From: Oscillospiraceae bacterium
Lineage (GTDB): Bacteria > Bacillota > Clostridia > Oscillospirales > Acutalibacteraceae
Reading direction: 5' to 3'
NCBI GenBank assembly: GCA_902782805.1
Contig: CACZON010000265.1
Span: forward strand, 1-6,465
Length of the DNA stretch: 6,465 bases
Shown here: positions 1 to 5,955 of the stretch, in pieces
Layout: every line of letters starts with the position of its first letter
Numbering within the stretch: the stretch's first letter is position 1
Position numbers and translations under genes: made by a program
Notes under the pieces: generated by a model
Databases searched by the model: none
The model's input: the letters and a program-made list of their open reading frames with translations, nothing else
What the model was told of the DNA's origin: nothing

Positions 1-484
1 ACGTCTGCAGCGTTTGCCTCGCGTGCTCGCCGAGCGTTGCGTCGAGATACGCGATATGCCCCCTGCGCGAAAGAAGATCGTAGCTGTCGTGCTGGCCGAG
101 GATCGTCACCAAAGCCGGGCCGAGCCTGCGAAGCGCCGAAAGCGGCGCCGGACGGCCGCCGACGCGGCAGAGGTTGCGCCCGTCGAGCCGGATCTCCCGC
201 TCGATCAGAATGCTGCCGTCGTCTTCGAGGGAAAAGCCTTCCTCTTCGATCAGCGCGCGCGCGGCGGCGCCGAGGGACGAAAACTGCGCGCCGATATAGG
301 CGCTCTTCTCCCCCGAGCGGATCAGGTCCTTCGGCGTGCGTTCTCCGAGGATCGCTTCGATCGAATCGATGACGATCGATTTTCCGGCCCCGGTTTCGCC
401 GGTCAGGATATTAAAGCCGTTTTCAAAGGCAATCTGCACCTTTTCGATCACGGCGACGTTTTCGATTGAAAGAAAGCTCAGCAC
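1..484 (-). CDS. recN: DNA repair protein RecN, N-terminal part (cut by left window edge)
   Basis: RecN is an SMC-like ATPase of the cytoplasm and nucleoid that acts early in recombinational repair of double-strand breaks. Only the first 161 codons are inside the window. The protein begins MLSFLSIENVAVIEKV, which matches the usual RecN opening strand. It has a textbook Walker A motif, GETGAGKS, at residues 29-36, followed by IVIDSIEAILGER. A Q-loop-like LGQHD lies at 129-133, as in other RecN proteins. The coiled coil, signature motif and Walker B would lie beyond the left edge. The start is a GTG at 482-484, only 6 bases after the argR stop. An AGGAG at 495-499, inside the last codons of argR, sits 10 bases upstream and supports this start. 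The next codon is CTG, so no better start is close by. It is probably translated from the same transcript as argR. Seen: motifs and start. Known: family role. Confidence 0.95.
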   Translation of the reverse strand, partial: MLSFLSIENVAVIEKVQIAFENGFNILTGETGAGKSIVIDSIEAILGERTPKDLIRSGEKSAYIGAQFSSLGAAARALIEEEGFSLEDDGSILIEREIRLDGRNLCRVGGRPAPLSALRRLGPALVTILGQHDSYDLLSRRGHIAYLDATLGEHARQTLQT

Positions 485-490
485 GGCGCG

Positions 491-949
491 TCAGCTCCTG
501 GTTCCCGGAAGCTTGCGCAGCGTCAGCGTCAGGCTTTGGGCGGCGCTGTCGTTCGCGCAGGCAACGAAGATCGTATCGTCGCCGGCGATCGTGCCGACGA
601 TCTCGCGCATCTCCAGCGAATCGAGCGCCGCGCACACGGCGCCGGCGAGGCCGGAGATCGTCTTGATGACGACAAGATTTCCGCACGATACGGTCGAAAG
701 CACGGAGTCGGTATAGAGCGTGTTGAATTTGGAGGAAATATCGTGGGCGGGTGCTTTCTCGGGGGTGTATTTGTATTTCCCGTTCGGCGAAAGCGTTTTG
801 ACGAGGCGCAGATCCTTGATATCCCGCGAGATCGTTGCCTGCGTCACGAAATACCCGGCGGCGGAAAGATAATCGAGCAGCTCCTCCTGGGTATTGATGT
901 CGTTTTCGGCAATGAGTTCAAGGATTTTCTCTTGTCGTCTGACCTTCAT
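491..949 (-). CDS. argR: Arginine repressor ArgR/AhrC
   Basis: This is a 152-residue transcription factor of normal ArgR length. In the family, a hexamer binds L-arginine, represses arginine biosynthesis and often activates catabolism. The N-terminal winged-helix domain spans about residues 1-70. Its DNA-recognition segment, TQATISRDIKDLRL, at 36-49 carries the family-typical Ser-Arg pair. The C-terminal oligomerisation and arginine-binding domain includes GTIAGDDTIFVA at 119-130, with the Asp-Asp pair (124-125) that contacts arginine. The ATG at 947-949 is 6 bases after the nadK stop. AAAGG at 960-964, inside the nadK terminal codons, is 10 bases upstream. No arginine-pathway gene is in view, and I found no full ARG box (TGAAT-type inverted half sites) nearby. 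As in many Bacillota, the gene travels with recN rather than with its regulon. Confidence 0.95.
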   Translation of the reverse strand: MKVRRQEKILELIAENDINTQEELLDYLSAAGYFVTQATISRDIKDLRLVKTLSPNGKYKYTPEKAPAHDISSKFNTLYTDSVLSTVSCGNLVVIKTISGLAGAVCAALDSLEMREIVGTIAGDDTIFVACANDSAAQSLTLTLRKLPGTRS

Positions 950-955
950 GTTCTC

Positions 956-1777
956 TCATCCTTTCATCAGTTTTTCGTTGAAGAGCGTATAGAAATTCCG
1001 GTCTTTGAGCCGGATAAAATCTGCGGTTTTCTCATCCTTCACGATTTTGAGCAGATCGCCCGGCTCCATCGCGAAGTTTTCCGCGCCGTCCGCGGTCAGA
1101 TAAAGCTGTGTTTCGCTCTCCTGCGGCGCCTTGAGATACAGCGTCTCCGACGCCGAGAAAACGAGGCTGCGCGCGCCGGTCGGCGTATGGGCGCAGACGG
1201 GCGTAAGAAGGATGCAGGAAAGCGCCGGGTCAACCACCGGGCCGCCCGCCGAATAGGAATACGCGGTGGAGCCGGTCGGCGTTGCAAAAATCAGCCCGTC
1301 CGCACGGTAGCGGCAGGGCGCTCCGCCGGCGGCGGAGACTTCGAAGTCGATCATCCTTGAAAGCGTACCGCGCGAAAGGACGATGTCGTTGAGGGCGGAG
1401 AACTCGCGCAGGATCTTTCCGCCGCGGCTGACGGTCGCTTTGAGCATCATGCGCTTTTCAATCGCGTACTGCCCGGAAAAAAGCCCGGAAAGCCGCTGGA
1501 TCTCGCTCTGTTCAAGCTCGCAGATATAGCCGACGCGCCCGGCGTTGATCCCGAGGGTCGGTTTTCCGTACGGCGCGGAAAGCCGCGCGCAGCGGATCGC
1601 GGTACCGTCGCCGCCGACCGCGATCGAAAGATCCGCCCCGGCGATCGCCTCGCCCGTGTCGTCCGCAAGCGGCACTTCCACGGTCTCGGCGCCGTAGGCC
1701 GAAAGCACCGCCCGCACTTTTTCGCAGACCGGCGCGGTGTTCTCCCGCGAATAATTCGGGAAAATCGCGATCCTCAT
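956..1777 (-). CDS. nadK: NAD kinase (NAD+ to NADP+)
   Basis: NadK is a cytoplasmic kinase that phosphorylates the 2'-OH of the adenosine ribose of NAD+ (ATP or polyphosphate donor) and is the source of NADP(H). The protein has 273 residues, usual for bacteria. Motifs in order are: the GGDGT signature at 55-59 with its catalytic Asp at 57; GINAGRVGYICE at 76-87, corresponding to the usual GINxGxLGFL; ALNDIVL at 128-134, the NE/D-type NAD-binding motif; and DGLIFATPTGSTAYSYS at 160-176, the glycine-rich conserved motif. LTPVCAHT at 191-198 stands where many family members have LTPICPH-like sequence. The start is an ATG at 1775-1777 with a near-perfect AAGGAGGT ribosome binding site (1786-1793). 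It lies 16 bases after the tlyA stop. NadK made here could serve the NADPH demand of isoprenoid synthesis, but that link is inference from position only. Confidence 0.96.
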   Translation of the reverse strand: MRIAIFPNYSRENTAPVCEKVRAVLSAYGAETVEVPLADDTGEAIAGADLSIAVGGDGTAIRCARLSAPYGKPTLGINAGRVGYICELEQSEIQRLSGLFSGQYAIEKRMMLKATVSRGGKILREFSALNDIVLSRGTLSRMIDFEVSAAGGAPCRYRADGLIFATPTGSTAYSYSAGGPVVDPALSCILLTPVCAHTPTGARSLVFSASETLYLKAPQESETQLYLTADGAENFAMEPGDLLKIVKDEKTADFIRLKDRNFYTLFNEKLMKG

Positions 1778-1785
1778 CGCGACGC

Positions 1786-1793
1786 ACCTCCTT
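1786..1793 (-). promoter_or_regulatory. Ribosome binding site of nadK
   Basis: AAGGAGGT reads on the minus strand directly after the tlyA stop codon and 8 bases before the nadK ATG (9 counted from the GGAGG core). It is close to the full anti-Shine-Dalgarno complement and is the strongest site in the window, so it fixes the nadK start. Confidence 0.85.
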
Positions 1794-2609
1794 TTATGAA
1801 TCGGCCGAAGAAAGCTCTGTATGCGAGCGCTCGACCACGCGCTCGATCTCTGCCGCCGTAACGGTTCCCGGTTCGGCGGATTTTTTCAGATAAAGCAGAT
1901 ATTCGATGTTCCCTTTCGGGCCTTTGATCGGCGAAAAAGTCAGCGCGAGCGGCGCAAAGCCGAACCCGGAAACGGCGGAAACGATCGCGGAGACGACCTC
2001 GAGATGGGTCTTTTTTTCGCGGACGACGCCGTTTTTGCCTACTTTTTCGCGCCCCGCCTCGAACTGCGGCTTGATCAGCGCAACGCCTTGGGCGCCGTCC
2101 TCGAAGAAAGGCGCCGCCGCGGGCAGAACGGTCCGCAGCGAGATAAACGATACGTCGACGCTGAAAAATCCGATCTTTTCCGGAACCTGCTCCGGCTTAA
2201 GATAGCGGACGTTCGTGCGTTCCAGATTGCCGACGCGCGGATCGGAGCGCAAGCTCCATGCGAGCTGGCCGTAGCCGACGTCGACGGCGTAGACGCGCGC
2301 GGCGCCGTTTCGGAGCATGCAGTCGGTAAAGCCGCCGGTCGAAGCGCCGATATCCATACAGATCTTGCCCCGGGGAGAAAGCGGAAATTCCTCCATCGCC
2401 TTTTCGAGCTTGAGGCCGCCGCGGCTGACGTAGCGCAGCTCGCTGCCGCGGACTTCGATTTCGGCGTCGGGCAAAACGGGCGTTCCCGGCTTGTCGGCCT
2501 TTTGATGATTTACGTAGACCTCGCCCGCCATGATCAGCGCGCGCGCCTTTTCACGGCTCGGCGCAAGTCCTTTTTCAAAGAGCAGAAGATCCAGCCTCTG
2601 TTTTTCCAA
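1794..2609 (-). CDS. tlyA: TlyA-family rRNA (cytidine-2'-O)-methyltransferase
   Basis: This is a 271-residue protein with an N-terminal S4 RNA-binding domain (about residues 4-60; RLDLLLFEKGLAPSREKA followed by the GEVYVN strand). It is joined through YVSRGGLKLEKA to an FtsJ/RrmJ-type SAM-dependent methyltransferase domain. The SAM loop is DIGASTGGFTD at 86-96. K67, D152 (VDVSFISL), K180 (ALIKPQFE) and E236 (IEYLL) are placed like the K-D-K-E tetrad of TlyA and FtsJ enzymes. Characterised TlyA proteins methylate C1920 of 23S rRNA and, in the longer type, C1409 of 16S rRNA; which applies here cannot be told from sequence alone. Older literature calls the family haemolysin, but the motifs point to an rRNA methylase. 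The start is TTG at 2607-2609, supported by AAAGGAG (2618-2624) 8 bases upstream. A nearby ATG is out of frame. The gap from the dxs stop is 3 bases, so coupling is likely. Confidence 0.94.
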   Translation of the reverse strand: MEKQRLDLLLFEKGLAPSREKARALIMAGEVYVNHQKADKPGTPVLPDAEIEVRGSELRYVSRGGLKLEKAMEEFPLSPRGKICMDIGASTGGFTDCMLRNGAARVYAVDVGYGQLAWSLRSDPRVGNLERTNVRYLKPEQVPEKIGFFSVDVSFISLRTVLPAAAPFFEDGAQGVALIKPQFEAGREKVGKNGVVREKKTHLEVVSAIVSAVSGFGFAPLALTFSPIKGPKGNIEYLLYLKKSAEPGTVTAAEIERVVERSHTELSSADS

Positions 2610-2612
2610 GCG

Positions 2613-4463
2613 TCATTCTCCTTTGAGCGTGGTTTCGGTCTGCCGGGCGATGCCGCCGGCGTCGAGTGAAAGCGATTCGAGCGCCTCGGCGGTCGTCATA
2701 TGCGGCAGGAAAGCGTTGTCGATCGCAAAGAGCTTCCAGGCGCCGCGGTATCCGGCTTCAAGCAGTTGATCGGCAAAGCTCTCGCCGATCCCTCCGTGCC
2801 GCTGCCCTTCTTCGAAAAAGAGCACGGCGCGGCAGCGCTTCGCCGCCTCGATCGCGCCTTCGTCGATCGGAACGATGCGGTTCAGTTTGAGGACCGCCGC
2901 GCGGATCCCTTTCTCCCGAAGGATCGCGGCAGCCTTTGCCGCTTCGGAAAAGAGCCGCCCGTAGGTTGCAAGGAGGATCTCCCCCTCGCCGAAAACGGTA
3001 AACGGCGCGTCGCCGTCAAATCGGCAGTCTTCCGGCGGTGCAGTCTGTGCGCCGCGCGGATAGCGAACGGCAAAGAGCCCCTCTTTTGCCTGAACACAGC
3101 GGCGCAGGCAGACGCGCAGCTCTTCAAAATATGCCGGGGACCACACTTCGATCCCGGGGATCGTATTGAGATACGCCGCGTCGAACAGGCCCTGATGGGT
3201 TGCGCCGTCCGCGCCGACGATCCCGGCGCGGTCGATCGCCAGCGTCAGCTTGATTTTCTGGAGCGCCGCGTCGTGGAGGAGCTGATCGTAGCCGCGCTGC
3301 AGGAAGGTGGAGTAAACGGCAAAAACGGGGTTTCTCCCGCCCGCGGCAAGCGCGCCGCAGAAGGTAACGGCGTGCTCCTCGGCGATCCCGACGTCGAAAA
3401 ACCGCGCGGGATACCGCTTTGCGAAATCGGAAAGCCCGGTTCCCTCGGTCATCGCCGCCGTTGCGGCGCAGAGCGTTTCATCCTCCGCCGCCAGCGTGCA
3501 GAGCTCCTCGCCGAATACAGAGGAGAATGAGGGCTCCGACGGTTTGATCGCTCCGGTTTCGATTTCGAATCCGGAGACGCCGTGGAATTTTCCGGGGTTT
3601 TCGCGCGCCGGCTCGTAGCCGCGCCCCTTTTCCGTTACGATATGGATCAGTACCGGACGGTCGATCTTCCGGACGTTTTCGAACACGTCCCTCAGGTCGC
3701 CGATGTTGTGGCCGTTTAAGGGGCCGTAATAGGAAAATCCGAGATTTTCAAACAGATTGGATCCGTAAAAGAGATGGCGGACCAGGGCCTTCGTTCCGTA
3801 AAGGAAGCGGTACAGGCCGTTGCCGATCAGCGGGATCTTTTTGAGCGCGCGCTCCACGCGCCCCTTGGCGCGCTGGTAGCCCGGCGCGGTACGGATCCGC
3901 GCAAGATAACGCGACATCGCCCCCACGTTGCCGGAGATCGACATCGTATTGTCGTTGAGAACGACGATCAGATTTCTCGAAAGCCTCCCGGCGTTGTTGA
4001 GCCCTTCGTAGGAAAGGCCGCCGGTCAGCGCGCCGTCGCCGATCACGGCGATCACGCAGCCCGGATCATTCGCGAGCTCTTTGGCGCGCGCGAGGCCCAC
4101 CGCCGCGGAGATCGAGGTGCTCGCATGGCCGGCGGTCATGGCGTCGTAGGGGCTCTCCTCCCGGTTCGGGAAGCCGGAGATGCCGCCTTTTTGGCGCAGG
4201 GTCGAAAAGCGGTCGCGCCGGTCGGTCAGAATTTTATAGGCGTACGCCTGATGCCCGACGTCCCAGACGATCGGATCGCGCGGCGGCGAAAAGACGGAGA
4301 GCAGCGCAAGCGTAAGCTCAACCGTCCCGAGGCTCGCGGCGAGATGGCCGCCGTTGCGCGCGGTGGTTGCAATGATTTTTTCGCGCAGCTCTCCCGCCAG
4401 CGCCTCGAGCTCTTTCTCGCTCAGGGAGCCAAGCGCACCGGGAGAATCGATTTTTTCCAACAT
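2613..4463 (-). CDS. dxs: 1-deoxy-D-xylulose-5-phosphate synthase
   Basis: Dxs is a cytoplasmic thiamine-diphosphate enzyme. It condenses pyruvate and glyceraldehyde 3-phosphate to DXP, the entry to the MEP isoprenoid pathway and a precursor of thiamine and pyridoxal phosphate. At 616 residues it is full length (E. coli about 620). Visible landmarks are: NGGHLAASLG with the active-site His at 40; DVGHQAYAYK around 68-77; the ThDP/metal-binding stretch starting GDGALTGG at 142 and closing with NDN at 170-172; the transketolase pyrimidine domain with DVGIAEEHAV at 357-366, containing the catalytic Glu; and substrate-pocket residues in YSTFLQRGYDQ (384-394), DRAGIVGADGATHQG (411-425) and RYPRG (467-471). 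A transketolase C-terminal domain follows. The ATG start gives the family-typical N terminus MLEKIDSP, but no good ribosome binding site is placed for it (see findings). The final codons carry the tlyA ribosome binding site. It follows lgt after 88 bases. Confidence 0.97.
   Translation of the reverse strand: MLEKIDSPGALGSLSEKELEALAGELREKIIATTARNGGHLAASLGTVELTLALLSVFSPPRDPIVWDVGHQAYAYKILTDRRDRFSTLRQKGGISGFPNREESPYDAMTAGHASTSISAAVGLARAKELANDPGCVIAVIGDGALTGGLSYEGLNNAGRLSRNLIVVLNDNTMSISGNVGAMSRYLARIRTAPGYQRAKGRVERALKKIPLIGNGLYRFLYGTKALVRHLFYGSNLFENLGFSYYGPLNGHNIGDLRDVFENVRKIDRPVLIHIVTEKGRGYEPARENPGKFHGVSGFEIETGAIKPSEPSFSSVFGEELCTLAAEDETLCAATAAMTEGTGLSDFAKRYPARFFDVGIAEEHAVTFCGALAAGGRNPVFAVYSTFLQRGYDQLLHDAALQKIKLTLAIDRAGIVGADGATHQGLFDAAYLNTIPGIEVWSPAYFEELRVCLRRCVQAKEGLFAVRYPRGAQTAPPEDCRFDGDAPFTVFGEGEILLATYGRLFSEAAKAAAILREKGIRAAVLKLNRIVPIDEGAIEAAKRCRAVLFFEEGQRHGGIGESFADQLLEAGYRGAWKLFAIDNAFLPHMTTAEALESLSLDAGGIARQTETTLKGE
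2618..2624 (-). promoter_or_regulatory. Ribosome binding site of tlyA, inside the end of dxs
   Basis: AAAGGAG is formed by the last sense codons of dxs (Lys-Gly-Glu). It is 8 bases before the TTG taken as the tlyA start. This spacing is the reason for choosing the TTG rather than an internal codon, and it suggests that tlyA translation is coupled to dxs. Confidence 0.8.
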
Positions 4464-4551
4464 TCCGTTCAGGAAAATTACCTTCGTTTCGTTTTGATAC
4501 TTTGCGCTGTTTTACCGAGAGACCGCGGGCGACGCACGCCGTAATCCCCTT
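4464..4551 (-). other. 88-base gap between lgt and dxs, no confident signal
   Basis: This is the only sizeable intergenic stretch in the window. Read on the minus strand it starts with a GC-rich part containing a small possible hairpin (GGCG-TGCGT-CGCC, four base pairs, + strand about 4529-4541). There is no following T run, so I do not call a terminator. The dxs-proximal half is A-rich, with GAAGG 17 bases before the dxs ATG. I tested TATCAA and TAATTT as -10 boxes, and neither has a plausible -35 box 16-18 bases upstream. A dxs promoter may still be here but cannot be supported by eye. Confidence 0.4.
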
Positions 4552-5940
4552 TTATTCCAGCTTCGTCTCTTCCTTGAGAACTTCCTCGGCGGCTTTTTCG
4601 GCCTCGTCGGCCGTTTTGAACGGCGTATCGAGCGCCGCTTCCAGCTCGGCGATCGCGCTTTCGAGGCGCTCTGCCTTTGGCTGCGCGGTTCCTTCGTCCG
4701 TTTCGTTGAGGATCCTCGAAGCGTTTTTGATCCGGTCTTCAAAGCTCTCCGTTTTTTCCTCCGCCGCTTCTTTTGCTTCTTCGGCGGCGGTTTCGGTCTT
4801 TTCTTCGGCAGCTTCGGCCGCTGCGACCGCTTCCTCCGCCGCTTCCTTTGCCTCTTCGGCGGCGGTTTCGATCTTTTCTTCCGCCGCTTCGGCGGTTTCC
4901 TCCGCCGCTTGTTTTGCTTCTTCGGCGGCGGCTTCGGCCTTTTCTTCGGCCGCTTCGGCATTCTCCCGGGCGGTCTTTTCGAGCGCTTCCTCTACGTTCT
5001 CAACGGCGTTTTCGATCTTGATCTCCGGCTCTTCATAGCCGAGATCGCCGAAAATCGTACCGAACTGAGCCGTCTCCTCGGCGCCGGGAACGGTATCCGA
5101 CATCGAATTGAGAAGCATGATCTCCTTTTTGCCGCAGCCGGAAAGCTTCGTGCGGTTGCGGAAAACGAACAGCAGAATGAGCGCAGCGAATACCGAGATC
5201 GCTGCCAGAAGCTGGGAGACGCGGATCGTTCCGAAAACGATCAGGCTGTCGGTGCGGATTCCTTCGATGAAGAAGCGGCCGACGCCGTACCAGATGATAT
5301 AGAGCAGGAAGGTTTGTCCGTCGTAGCGGCGCGCTTTGCGCGTAAAGAAATGGAGCAGCACGAAGCCGAGGATGCACCATACGGATTCATAGAGGAAGCA
5401 GGGATGCGCGGCGCCTCCTACCTCGGCGAGCGTCGCCTCGCTCTGCATGCGCAGGAAGCTGTCCGTCTTCGTGCCGAAGGCCTCCTGATTGATAAAGTTG
5501 CCCCAGCGCCCGATCGCCTGACCGATCAAAAATCCGAGCGACGCAACGTCGAGCATGGCGGGGATGCTGACCTTGCGGATCTTCGCCATGATCGAAGCGC
5601 CCAGCAGGCCGCCGATCACGCCGCCGTAAATCGCGAGGCCGCCCTCCGTGATGTAGAGGATCTTGATCGGATCGTCGCGGTAAGTCGTTCCAGGGTAGAA
5701 GAGAACGTAGTAAAGACGCGCGCCGATAATGCCGAGGATCACGCCGACGATGACGACGTCGACAAGGCGGCTCTGGTCGATCTTCATCGCCTTGCAGGAA
5801 CGCATCGCATAGATGAACGCCAGCAAAAATCCGACTGCGATCAGGATGCCGTACCAGCGGATCGTATAGCCGCCGATCGAAAACGCATCCGGATTGATAT
5901 TGACCTCGATCCCGAGGCCGGGAAACTCAACGTGATACAT
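4552..5940 (-). CDS. lgt: Prolipoprotein diacylglyceryl transferase with a long Ala/Glu-rich C-terminal extension
   Basis: Lgt is an integral membrane enzyme that transfers diacylglycerol from phosphatidylglycerol to the lipobox cysteine of prolipoproteins. Residues 1 to about 265 are a normal Lgt core: RWYGILIAVGFLLAF (28-42), GARLYYVLFYPG (73-84), EGGLAIYGGVIGG (99-111), the Lgt signature GRWGNFINQEAFG (144-156) with the essential Arg at 145, HPCFLYES (179-186), and VGRFFIEGIRTDSL (220-233) with the second key Arg. About seven hydrophobic helices are visible, the last at about 240-261. Bacterial Lgt often ends near here, but this frame runs to 462 residues. A linker (about 266-310) is followed by a highly charged helical tail with 22-residue repeats (328-396). 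Tyr105 stands where E. coli has catalytic His103. The start is the ATG at 5938-5940, giving MYHVEFPGLG with a strong ribosome binding site. The frame is open 24 codons further upstream, but that part overlaps the M16 gene and looks non-native. Confidence 0.95.
   Translation of the reverse strand: MYHVEFPGLGIEVNINPDAFSIGGYTIRWYGILIAVGFLLAFIYAMRSCKAMKIDQSRLVDVVIVGVILGIIGARLYYVLFYPGTTYRDDPIKILYITEGGLAIYGGVIGGLLGASIMAKIRKVSIPAMLDVASLGFLIGQAIGRWGNFINQEAFGTKTDSFLRMQSEATLAEVGGAAHPCFLYESVWCILGFVLLHFFTRKARRYDGQTFLLYIIWYGVGRFFIEGIRTDSLIVFGTIRVSQLLAAISVFAALILLFVFRNRTKLSGCGKKEIMLLNSMSDTVPGAEETAQFGTIFGDLGYEEPEIKIENAVENVEEALEKTARENAEAAEEKAEAAAEEAKQAAEETAEAAEEKIETAAEEAKEAAEEAVAAAEAAEEKTETAAEEAKEAAEEKTESFEDRIKNASRILNETDEGTAQPKAERLESAIAELEAALDTPFKTADEAEKAAEEVLKEETKLE
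4753..4959 (-). repeat. Three 66-base near-tandem repeats inside lgt (22-residue Ala/Glu/Lys repeats)
   Basis: Three copies lie at 4894-4959, 4828-4893 and 4753-4818. The first two abut; a 9-base insert (4819-4827, Val-Ala-Ala) separates the second and third. Each copy encodes 22 residues made of two 11-residue units: AEAAEEKxExA, then AEEAKxAAEEx. By hand alignment, copies 1/3 match at 60 of 66 bases, 2/3 at 58 and 1/2 at 57. Most differences are at third codon positions or at the variable residues. Weaker relatives of the unit continue on both sides (for example ENVEEALEKTA before and TESFEDRIKNA after). Because the period is a multiple of three, copy-number change would keep the reading frame. 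Confidence 0.9.
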
Positions 5941-5947
5941 AAGAAAA

Positions 5948-5955
5948 TCCTCCTT
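5948..5955 (-). promoter_or_regulatory. Ribosome binding site of lgt, overlapping the upstream stop codon
   Basis: AAGGAGGA on the minus strand begins within the TAA stop of the M16 gene (5954-5956). It ends 7 bases before the ATG at 5938-5940 (8 from the GGAGG core). It decides the lgt start against the longer open frame that begins inside the M16 gene, and it implies coupling of the two genes. Confidence 0.85.

Noticed and set aside
1180..1204. NadK motif LTPVCAHT differing from the usual LTPICPH
   Set aside because: Conservative variation in a loop; all catalytic motifs are intact, and I believe CAH variants are common in clostridial NadK.
1821..2669. Long open frame on the + strand (282 codons) opposite tlyA; similar ones opposite argR/nadK (536-1360), dxs (2700-3530, 3774-4544) and lgt (4909-5973)
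   Set aside because: Each is antisense to a gene with clear family motifs. Their products are Arg/Ala/Gly/Asp-rich without recognisable domains, as expected from the codon bias of GC-rich genes on the opposite strand.
4529..4541. Possible terminator hairpin after lgt
   Set aside because: The stem is only four base pairs with a 5-base loop and no T run follows, so it does not meet the pattern of an intrinsic terminator.
4502..5038. + strand frame encoding a Ser/Ala repeat protein, and a minus-strand frame (4512-4961) encoding a Lys/Pro/Arg repeat protein
   Set aside because: Both are other-frame readings of the 66-base repeats in lgt. Repetitive GC-rich DNA keeps several frames open, and only the lgt frame is continuous with a recognised domain.
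5128..5145. LSGC, a perfect lipobox sequence, at Lgt residues 267-270 just after the last membrane helix
   Set aside because: Charged residues (RNRTK) separate it from the hydrophobic segment, and this end of Lgt is expected in the cytoplasm, so processing as a lipoprotein is unlikely. Most likely chance.
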